DNA of 64,000 bases from Laguncularia racemosa. Taxonomy: Eukaryota; Streptophyta; Magnoliopsida; Myrtales; Combretaceae. The stretch covers positions 310,001 through 374,000 of the forward strand of contig JBBMOL010000150.1 in the NCBI GenBank assembly GCA_037954665.1, written 5' to 3'. The stretch's first letter is position 1. Each line of letters starts with the position of its first letter. The notes beneath the pieces were generated by a model, which saw nothing but the letters and a program-made list of their open reading frames with translations, was not told the origin of the DNA and made no database searches. The translations under genes and the position numbers were made by a program. Positions 1-8,640 of this stretch are shown here, one piece after another.

Positions 1-82
1 GGTGTTAAGGGAAGTGTAGTTGTGGAGTGTGTGTCATTGATTCAAATTGTTTTTGAGGATCAGTATATGGGAGTCTACAACT

Positions 83-1855
83 ATGTCGAATGACAACATG
101 AATGGGGGAATTGGTGATGAAGCTAATATTCAGGTTGGTGGAGGTCAGGGTCGTAATGTGGCAGGTAGGAGAACTTTAGAAGAACAACTCCAAGATCTTA
201 CTACCATAGTTGCTACACTGGCAACTAAAATTGACAGAATGACATTACCACAACCACCGGTGGTAAACCAACCAGCACCACCTCGAGTAGCTCCATAGAA
301 TCCTCATCAAGATAGGGTAATGGGGGATGGGAATTTGAATAGAAGGATGGGAGAGGAGCATCTTCCATATAGGGAAAAAAGGGATGATAATATTGGGGTA
401 AACCCAAATCAAAATAGGGATTTCAGGCCACATTAGGGCTTGGAATATGTGAAACTACAAATGCCATCTTATGATGGCAAGGGATCGGCAAATGAATATT
501 TTGACTAGGAGGACAAGATCGAAGGTCTCTTTAAATGTTATGAGATCGATGATAGTACTAGGGTCCGATTGGCTGCTGTTGAGTTTGTAGGGTACGCTGA
601 ACTTTGGTAGAAGAATCTGATTATTAGCAGGTGTCAGGATGGAGAGGCTGAGGTTCGGACCTAGAGGGACATGAAAAGATTATTGAGGAAAAGGTTCATT
701 CCTAAGCACTACAAACAGGAACTGTTTATGCGACTGCAAACATTGAGGCAAGGAGGCAAAACAGTGGATGATTATGTGTAGGAGTTTGAGACCCTTATGA
801 TTAGGTGTGGGTCCGTTGAGCCTCCAGAACAAACTGTAGCACGTTTTGTCTTAGGTCTAAAATATGAAATAGCGTGTGTTATTGAACAGCAGCACTATAA
901 TACACTTGATGAGGCTATTCAGTTGACCTTAAAAGTAGAGAGACAAAGGAGGTCCAACTTCTTTAGGGCTCCGAGCAGTAGGCCTAGTACTGTTACTAGA
1001 CCCATATCAACTAACGGTCGATCAGGGGGAACAAAGGCGGTAGGTGAGGGAGTAAAGGCAGTGGACATTACTACCTCAACTATTATGAGAGAAAATTTAC
1101 CTACTAGGAAGGGTAAAAAGGTAATGGCTCCAGATATGAGGCAGACTGTTCTCGGATCTACTAGTGGGAAAGCGTGCCAGATAAAATGCTTTAAATGCAT
1201 GGGATTTAGGCATATGGCTACACAGTGTCTAAATAAGAGGGTGATGACTATTATGGAAGACACTGGGGAGGATATTGAGGATGATCATGATCGGATTGAA
1301 CCTACAGGTCTACCAATAGCACTGCAGGAATATTATGATGATCAGATTGCAGACGCGCCTAAGGAGCATACAGGAGGAAAATATCTATCCCTTAATGTGT
1401 TACGCAGGGCCTTATCTATACCTCCTAATAATAGTGATATTCAGATGGAGAACATATTTCACACCTCTTGCAAAATCAGAGGTAACCTTTGTGTACTCAT
1501 CATCGATAGTGGTAGTTGCACGAATGTTATATCTACTGCGCTGGTAGACAAATTACAACTGTCTACTATCCCACATCCTAGTCCTTATCATTTGCATTGG
1601 CTGGATAATAGAGGTAGTATGCATGTTACCCTTAGGGCAAAGGTTCTTGTAAATGTCGGGTGGAATTATCATGATGAGATCTTGTGTGATGTAGTCCCTA
1701 TGCATGCATTCCATTTACTATTGGGTCGACCTTGGTTGTATGATCGACAGGTGATACATGATGGTTTTGAAAATACCTACATGTTCAGCATGGGCGAGTC
1801 ATACATAGTTCTATTACTGATGACTCCATCTAAGGTCCAGGGGTTTCAGGAATAG
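83..1855 (+). pseudogene. gag-protease polyprotein of gypsy element A, nonsense-mutated
   Basis: One reading frame runs from the ATG at 83 to the TAG at 1855. It is broken by six stops near 296, 434, 508, 608, 662 and 779, all TAG, each where Gln (CAG) or Trp (TGG) is usual in gypsy gag. From 797 the frame is open for 352 codons. It shows the gag core, a CCHC-type zinc knuckle (CFKCMGFRHMATQC, near 1189-1230) that binds RNA in packaging, and a retropepsin-like aspartic protease with active site IIDSGSCTNV near 1500-1530. Gag would form the particle and the protease would cut the polyprotein. No frameshift is visible, so decay is by point mutation. The pol domains expected downstream are deleted. 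Confidence 0.85.
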
Positions 1856-1974
1856 ATCAAAAATCCATCCACTACCATTGTTAGATGGAAGATTAGGACA
1901 ACAAAGATATTAGGGTTCAATTCCACAACTGATCCTCTAGATTTGAGGGAAAAGCTTTCAGAAGCCCGAGGAAA

Positions 1975-2983
1975 TGATGGGAAAATTTCTGACACTGTCG
2001 AACTTTTTAGAACCCAATTTTGACGATGATCCAAATCGCTCATATTATACCTTATGTCTTTATTTCTAATAAATATTTGAGAATAATCTTACAGGTACAA
2101 TGATAATTCTCCGTGGGATGCCAATATATCCTACAACCGTTGTTGGACACAGAATGTTTTCAAGATGACAATCAAAGACGCGTTGCGATTGTTTTCTATT
2201 TCGAGGCATTGGATCATGAAGACTTATGTTATTTTGTACCTTGTAATTGTTTTATGAACTATTTTGGTTGTATTTTGGTTTTGGGACACTTTTATTTCTT
2301 TGTAATTATCACTTAGGGCTAACCACCTTAAAAGTGGCAAACTTGTAATTTTGACCACTTTTTAACCCTATGAGTAGCAAGTATAAATCCTTGCTTAAGA
2401 GAGGGTTTGAGGAGGCAATATTATGCAGAATTGAGAGAAACATTCACGTGTGGAATTAGGGTTCTTTCCTTAGTTCAAAACTCTTATCAATTTCAACCCA
2501 AGAATTGGAATTGTGGCGAGTGCGATGAAGGGGAATTGTGAGTCATATCGATTCCAGCTTTGTTATATGTTCATTTCATCTCTAGTGAGTCATATCTAGG
2601 TTAGATTTGGATCTTTCTTGGATATATTTGTGTTTTTTTTCCGTGAATAATCATCTTTTAAGATTCGTTGTTCATTGAGCACTTGAAATACATATATCAT
2701 TTTTAGTGCATTGGCGAGAATTTGTGATTGAAAGGGGGAAGTGGATTTCATGGTTTTATTGTTTTCTTTGATCTGATTTCCACATGAATTTCAATCCTTA
2801 TTGTGGTTACTTGGTGAATGTTACAAATAGAGATTATAATTACATCATTTGATCAACATTTTCCATCAAAATCTACAATGTGTTCACGTGGATTGTCTCA
2901 TTAGTGGACCGGTTTGTGATTGACTTGAGAATTGTTTTTCTTGAGTCAATTGATTGTGTTTCAAAGTGGTTTTGAGCACATCA
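1975..2983 (+). repeat. 3' LTR of gypsy element A (family 1, 1009 bp)
   Basis: This LTR begins TGATGGGAAAA and ends GGTTTTGAGCACATCA, with terminal inverted TGATG/CATCA. The limits are fixed by comparison with the precisely bounded solo LTR at 46057-47067 (1011 bp, opposite strand), which is similar along its length. A TATA box (TATAAAT, 2382-2388) sits inside the partial dyad AGCAAGTATAAATCCTTGCTT, and transcription would start shortly downstream. The first bases continue the pol reading frame. Confidence 0.85.
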
Positions 2984-3153
2984 TAAGGATTCACAATTGC
3001 TCCACGTCTACAATAACAAGCGGCAACTATAACTCCTCGACAACACAATTAAACAATTCAAGCTTCACGTCAAACAAATTCAAATCAATGTGGTATTCAA
3101 CAATTCCCTAACTTCTGAATTCAAATTGTAATCAATCCTTTCTCATAAACTCA

Positions 3154-3168
3154 AGCTCTGATACAAAA
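3154..3168 (-). other. Primer-binding site, initiator-tRNA-Met type
   Basis: The minus strand reads TTGTATCAGAGCTTG five bases after the LTR end CACATCA. This is close to TGGTATCAGAGC, complementary to the 3' end of plant initiator tRNA-Met, which primes minus-strand DNA synthesis. It fixes the LTR orientation. Confidence 0.7.
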
Positions 3169-3171
3169 TTA

Positions 3172-4172
3172 TGATGTGCCTAAAAAAGAAGTTTAAGCAC
3201 ACGCAAATGAACCAATTAACAATCCCTAAAGGACAAAAACAAATCGGTTCAAATTAGAGCAAAATGTTGCGTGAACCCTAAATGTAAAAGATGATCTGAA
3301 TGCTATAGTTCAAGGTAATGAATATCACAATGATGAAATCCTCAATTGATATCACTAAATATACTTGAAATCCCACGAGAATACCAATCACAACAATAAG
3401 AACAATGACCGTGATCTACTTCCCCACAAATTGATTCACGGTTCAAGTGTGGCTAAATTGAAGGTTCAAAACCAATAGAAAATAACCAATCAATTAAGCA
3501 ATAATAATTTGATTACAAATGCAATCAAATCTGACCAATAAACATCTAATCTAACCCTAGATACAACTCACTAGGATGAAATGGAAACACAACAAAAAGG
3601 AATTGATATTACTCACAATTCTAATTCTTGGGATTGAAATTGATAAGAGCAATTGAACTAAGGAATAACCCTAATTCTCTCACGTAAAAAGGTGAAGTGT
3701 ATTATGACAAATTCCCTCCTTGAAGGCCCTACTTAAGCAAGTGTTTATACTTACTCCTTTTGGGGTTAAAAAGTTCACAAAATTACAATTATGCCACTTT
3801 TAGGGTGGTCAACCCCAAAAATAATTACAAGTAAATGAAAGTGTCCCAAAAGAAAATTACAACATAAATAGTTCAAGTAAATAACAAATATATATATATA
3901 TATAAATTAGTCTTCAAGATGCTGATCTTCATGGTACTTTCGAAATGAGTCCCAATGAAAATCCCGACTCACTCAAAAGTGTAAGTGATTTAGCACCCTG
4001 TAGGACTGACAAATGAACCTATTGCAATGCATAACAAGTATATGATAAGAATGAAGAGATTAAATTAGCTTCCTCAAGATTAGGTTTTTCATGAAGGATT
4101 CTCAAAACCAAATTGTGTAGGCCCTCAGCTCAGGCCCTGGTGATAGGTCCTATGGGAATCTGATTCCTATCA
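3172..4172 (-). repeat. 5' LTR of minus-strand gypsy element (1001 bp)
   Basis: On the minus strand it starts TGATAGGAATCAGATTCCC and ends GGCACATCA. The TATA region is the dyad-like stretch near 3740-3755. A short (TA)n run lies at 3890-3904. It lies tail to tail with LTR 1975-2983, separated by only 188 bases. Confidence 0.75.
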
Positions 4173-4173
4173 A

Positions 4174-4450
4174 TTGATCCCTGATTTGGTTAAGTTCCTT
4201 ACATTAGAGTCCAATCTTGTTCATTCATATGCTGCAAGTTGCATTGAGAAACTTTTGCTTGTTAAGGATGAAGGGGGGGAAGCAAGGTATACATCAGAAG
4301 ATATTGTTCTTGTTCTTCTTGTATTGATGAATAACCTATTCAATGCCTTGAGATTTCCATAATAAAAAGAGAATTAGTATATTATGAAGCATATCATGTG
4401 TGTTCTTGGAGTGGCTGACATTTCTCAAGGTGTTCCTTCAATGGGTAAAT
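4174..4450 (+). pseudogene. Exportin-2 (CAS/CSE1-like) exon fragment
   Basis: The frame from 4177 reads IPDLVKFLTLESNLVHSYAA, then CIEKLLLVKDEGGEARYTSED, then LMNNLFNALRFP. I recognise this as the HEAT-repeat part of plant exportin-2, which returns importin-alpha to the cytoplasm with Ran-GTP. After a frame break and an in-frame TAG at 4374, the family match resumes (YIMKHIMCVLGVADIS, about 4378-4425) and ends near 4450 at a GTAAAT that could be a splice donor. Only about 90 of roughly 970 residues are present, with a stop and missing bases, so this is a dead fragment. Its 5' side is cut by the gypsy LTR ending at 4172. The hnRNP fragment follows 0.7 kb downstream on the same strand although the two genes are unrelated. 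Confidence 0.8.
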
Positions 4451-5113
4451 GCTTTTCTATCTTTTAATTCATGATGTACTTGTATCTATTAGTTTAGTTT
4501 AGGCTACTATATCTATTGGTTTAGAATCTAATTTGAAAGAAAACTATTTCCTGTTATTCATGTCCATTACATTGTGATAATTAACTAAGTTGTGGTATAA
4601 CTTAGAATTTAGCTTTGTCAAATAATTTCTTTAATCCACTAGCTGTCTTAGGTTGATCCTTTGTTGTAGTATAAGTCTTTTTATCATAGATATTTGGTTA
4701 AGTTTTCTTGTTTATCTGTAAAATTAATTTTAGTGTACATGTAATTGTAGAAAGATTTTTATACTACATTTTGACTTTCCTTTTTGATGACTAATGGTTA
4801 GTCATAGGAGGTTTAGCAAGTGAGATGACTAATGGTTAGTTATTTATACTACATTAGTTTTTAAGTACTATTAGTAATTAAATAACATAATTTTATTAGA
4901 AATATTGACTTTCCTTTTTGATGCAGCTTAATTTGTTAAGCATTTTGGCAAGTAGGACACTCATATCATAAATGGGAAGCAAGTAGGTTATACTTTGTAA
5001 TCTTGTAGCCATATCCCCTCCTCCTCCCTTTTTTTTCCCCTTTTTCCCCATCACTGCGAGTTCATTTCCTGAATATGTTTTTCTACTTTGGTAGTGGATT
5101 CTAGTACCTGCAT
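4451..5113 (+). other. Non-coding stretch between two host-gene fragments
   Basis: No gene is seen. The stretch TTGACTTTCCTTTTTGATG occurs twice (4771-4789 and 4905-4923), with ATACTACATT near each copy, which indicates a local duplication of about 134 bases. A pyrimidine-rich run lies near 5010-5050. The T-rich base composition resembles plant introns, so this may be intron or UTR carried with the fragments. Confidence 0.4.
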
Positions 5114-6167
5114 GTTGAAATCAAAAGGACAGTCCTAAATGGTTCCAATGGCTCTAAGGATTTCAAGACTAAAAAGATCTTTGTAGGTGGAATTCCTTCA
5201 ATTATATCAGAAGGTGATATTTCACACTTTAGGATGTGAATTATCTTAACCATTCCTAAATCACTAAAAAAAAAAGAAAAAAGAAAAAGGAGAGAGGGAG
5301 AGAAAAGATTTTAAGAATTTTTAGATGGATTTTTTCTTACTTTTCATGTGAAATTGATGAACTATCTATTTCTGATTACAAATGAGTTGAAAGACTTCTT
5401 CTCACAATCTGGAGAGGTTAAAGAGCACCAAATTGTGCGAGACCATTCTATGAATAGATCATGTGGATTTGGATTTATTACATTTAACACAAAGTAGGTT
5501 GTAGATTACTTATTGGCACAAGGCAATAGGCTTGAGCTTTTTAGAACCCAAGTGAGTATTCCATTTTAACTAAATTTTGTATAAAGAAATTTTATTGCAA
5601 CCCAAATTCCTAAGGTGTTTTCTTCTCCACATGTATACACTTGAGCTTTCTTTAAAAATAGTACATGAGATGTATTGGAAGTCTGATGAATTGGTTTGAG
5701 ACATTCCATGATCAGTTTTGAGATAAAAAGACATCGTTTTTTCTTCTAGTGTTAAGTAGATCTTAGCATTTTTGTCTTAATTATCTTCCTATGGGTGTTA
5801 ACAATTAGCAAATATACACAAATGGTTTATTTTGTTTCAATGTTGAAGATGGTTGATGCCATGTGCTACCTACATCTTTCAACAATGTTTTTCTTTTTTT
5901 TTTTTTGTTTTTTTTTCTTAGATTAGTAGCATGATCATATAAAGAGGACCAATAAATATTCAAATCAATTTATTTTTGTTGTAGGTGGAGATTAAGAAAG
6001 TAGAACTAAAGAAACCAAACCCTCCTCCACCATTAAAGCACTATAATGATTTAAGACCTTCGTATGGTGGTAGATATGGTGATGCTTATGGTGGATATAG
6101 GGGTGGTAGTTTTGGTGGGTATAGGTTAGGTGGGCCATATGGAGGTCATGCTGGTTTTGGCATTTGA
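5114..6167 (+). pseudogene. hnRNP A/B-like RNA-binding protein, partial gene with introns
   Basis: Three exon-like blocks match the second half of a plant two-RRM hnRNP. Block 1 (5114-5219) gives VEIKRTV, then KDFKTKKIFVGGIP, which carries the RNP2 motif of RRM2. Block 2 (about 5372-5551) gives NELKDFF, HQIVRDHSMNRSCGFGFITF (RNP1), and ends at a GTGAGT donor. Block 3 (5985-6167) follows a TTGTAG acceptor and gives VEIKK, then a Gly/Tyr-rich tail ending GHAGFGI and a TGA. The first RRM and the start are missing. Block 2 has an in-frame TAG (near 5494) at a position normally lysine or glutamate. Retained introns argue against a processed copy, so this is a genomic duplication or a captured fragment. 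RRM proteins of this type bind RNA in the nucleus. I see no promoter. Confidence 0.75.
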
Positions 6168-6449
6168 TAAGATGCTAGAAATTATGAAAATTTTAAAAGA
6201 TCAAAGCGAAGTAGAGACCTTGCTTTCACCTTGTATAGGAGTTTTATTACTTCTAAAGCAAGCGGTGGAATTTTCCTTTCCTTAAAAATTTTCATTGTGA
6301 GATTAATACCCTCTTTTATTCTTATTTTCATCTCTTTCTTTCTAATATGATCTACTAGTAACTTGATGGAATTTCCCAAATGGTTAAGTTCTTTAGTCTA
6401 GTTAGCCTTTTAGAATAGTATGATCTTATTTCTTAAATTGTTGTAAACC
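6168..6449 (+). other. 3'-UTR-like sequence after the hnRNP fragment
   Basis: AT-rich sequence directly after the stop codon, with no reading frame of its own. It probably came with the hnRNP fragment as its 3' untranslated region. Confidence 0.35.
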
Positions 6450-7200
6450 GCGTTAGTTTTAACTAGGTAACTTCTCGAAATTACCTAGAAGGTGAACACA
6501 ACTAAGAATTTAATAGATTTATTAACCTTATTGTATAAATAGAGTTTATTTTGCTAGTGAATTATACAAAGTTTGGATAATACTAATTAGGATATGTTAA
6601 TGTCTTCATTTGTAACTTTTGTAAAGTTTGTAGTTGATGATGGAAATGGACAATTATAAGCTTATACACAAATATCGACTTTTATGGCTTATGTTATTTT
6701 GCAATTGTATACACTTTTATTATAGGTTCAAATTGTTAAATTTATAAACAGATTTATCATATTATAATAATCATTTTTTTTATAATGTTTAAATGTTACC
6801 AAATATTCTTTTTTCATTACGTTTAAACACTATCAAATATCACTCATTTGTGACGTTTAAACATTACTAAACATTATTGTTTAGCTACGTTTATATGTTA
6901 CAAAAAAACTACTTATTAGTGACGTTTAAACTTTACTAAAAATATATATTTTGTCAAACAATTTTGGCATCAAATAGTTAACATTTAGTAATATTTAAAC
7001 GTTAAAAAAAAGTATTTATGACGTCTAAATGCTTCTATTATTATATCATTAGTGATATTTATGTTTCCGTAATAAATCTTTTATGATATTTATTAGTGAC
7101 ATTTAATGGATGTTATGAAAAAATCTTCTACAACATTTACCTTAAACTTGATGACGTTTAATAAACGTTATTGAATATCAAAATTCATGTAATAATTGTG
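6450..7200 (-). repeat. Left arm of large inverted repeat, CACTA-like inner end
   Basis: The reverse complement of this arm matches 7908-8640. The clearest stretch is TTTGTAACTTTTGTAAAGTTTGTAGTTGATGATGG-type sequence near 6610-6645, mirrored near 8430-8490. Outer limits are approximate because similarity fades. The arm carries many degenerate copies of a GACGTTTAAAC motif about 40-60 bases apart, as in sub-terminal repeats of CACTA transposons. The inner end (7200), read on the minus strand, starts CACAATTATTACATG. No transposase is visible. Confidence 0.65.
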
Positions 7201-7907
7201 TGCCACCTTATCTATGGCTCATTATCCTTGGCTGTCTTCCATTTCATCCCTAGTTTGCCAATCACTCTAGGCAACTCTCAACACCTTCGATGATGCTTTG
7301 TATTATCCCTAGTTTGTTTGCCAACTACACGACAAAATAATCTAGAGATCGAGACAGCAGTCCACGTTCGAATTCTACAAGCGGTTGAGATAGTTTATTT
7401 GCATTGCATTAATTATTTTTGTCTAAAGGAACTTCTTATTGGACTCATTATGTGCTGCATGATTGATTTTTTTTTTATTTTTTTTGTATATTATTGCATT
7501 TTACAAGTTTAAATTTTTATTATATTAATTTTCTCTTTAATTCTAAATTAAATAATTAAAGCAATCCAAGTTAGTATATATTCAATTATTATTATTATTA
7601 TTTATGGTACAATTTATTTCTTTGAAATAAAAATAATAAAAAAATTGAAAAAAAAAATTACAGCCGAAAAACTCGCCCATGCCATGTGGCATTTTCAACG
7701 AGGTATTTTGCTACAAGCTACATATGGAAAGAGAGATCCATTGCCCTCCGTGCTAAACACGGTGACGATTAGCATAGTGGTAAATAACGTGTCGACTATG
7801 CCCTTATGGGGAGAAAAAAATGTTTTTCTTCGACAAGAATCCTTCACCAGGAAAGAGAATATAAGATTCTTTAACGCTTATTATTTAGTTCAACTTTAAT
7901 AATCTAA
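7201..7907. repeat. Repeat unit between the inverted arms (copy 1)
   Basis: This segment is related to 28960-29640. Shared blocks include CATCC-TAG and TCAATCAC-CTAGGC near 7240-7275, TTTGCATTGC near 7400, and the tail AATAATAAAAAA followed by GC-AGC-GAAAAA near 7635-7670. A further block, AGCATAGTGG near 7770, recurs as AGCATAGTGA near 34400, after the copia element that splits copy 2. A reading frame of 84 codons at 7645-7899 matches nothing I know. The class is unknown; it could be internal sequence of a DNA transposon. Confidence 0.5.
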
Positions 7908-8640
7908 CACTATAAGAATTTTGACATTTGATGACATTTACTAAACGTCACAAAATATTTGTTACAAAAAGTATTTTGTAACATTGAAAAAATAAATGTT
8001 ACCAATACTATAAACTCACTAATGATACAATAATAATAACGTTTAAACATCATTAATAAGTAACATTTAATAATGTTTAAGCATTATTAAATTTTAACAA
8101 TTTGACACCAAAATTATTTGAAAAAATATATATTTTTAGTAAAGTTTAAACATCACGAAAAGTATAATATTTGGTAACTTTTAAATATTACAAAAAAAGT
8201 TTAAACATCACTAATAAGTAGTTTTTTTTTTTGTAATGTTTAAATATCACAAATGAGCAATATTTGGTAATGTTTAAGTGTACCAAAAAGAGAATATTTG
8301 ATAACTTTTAAATGTAAAAAAAAAAATAGTTGTTATAATATAATAAATTCGTTTATAAATGTAAAAATTTAAACTTGTAATAAAAGAGTATAGTATTAAA
8401 TAATAATAATAAAGGTCATAAAAGTGGACATTTGCATATAAACTTATAATTGTCTACTTTCATTATCAACTACAAATTTTACAAAAGTTACAAAAGAGGA
8501 CCTGAACATATCCCAATTAATATTGTCCTAACTTTATAGAGTTTACTAGCAAAATAAATTGTATTCATAACCTACTCTCTTCCCCACATTGATAATCAAC
8601 TTCCAAAAAGTGACTAGTTAATAAACTCTATTTCATAAAC
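7908..8640 (+). repeat. Right arm of large inverted repeat, CACTA-like inner end
   Basis: It starts CACTATAAGAATTTTGACA, close to the CACTA-superfamily terminus CACTACAAGAAA. GACGTTTAAAC-type sub-terminal repeats follow on both strands. It is the inverted partner of 6450-7200. No matching outer terminus (TTCTTATAGTG type) was found further right. Confidence 0.65.

Larger units (their letters stand above)
1..2983 (+). mobile_element. Ty3/gypsy element A, 3' part with gag-protease and 3' LTR
   Basis: The window opens inside the GT-rich leader of a Ty3/gypsy LTR retrotransposon. Reading rightward it holds a gag-protease frame (83-1855), a short pol-tail remnant (about 1860-1974) and a complete 3' LTR (1975-2983). 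Reverse transcriptase, RNase H and integrase are absent: the protease is followed within about 120 bases by sequence like the end of pol. The element therefore carries an internal deletion. Its 5' LTR would lie left of the window. The LTR end abuts the leader of an opposite-strand gypsy element at 2984, so the two are nested or rearranged. No target duplication can be tested. Confidence 0.85.
2984..4172 (-). mobile_element. Gypsy 5' end on minus strand: LTR, primer site, truncated leader
   Basis: Read on the minus strand this is an LTR (4172 down to 3172), a five-base spacer, a degenerate primer-binding site and about 190 bases of leader. It is cut off at 2984 by the 3' LTR of element A. The LTR resembles the families at 20326-21160 and 24657-25548 at its start, including the GPITRA-like pol-tail code, and family 1 near its TATA region. 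The rest of the element is missing. Its outer end (4172) directly abuts an exportin-2 exon fragment, which suggests insertion into that sequence. Confidence 0.75.

Noticed and set aside
7645..7899. 84-codon frame in the repeat unit
   Set aside because: It begins in a poly-Lys stretch from an A-run, matches no family I know, and is not kept in the second copy.
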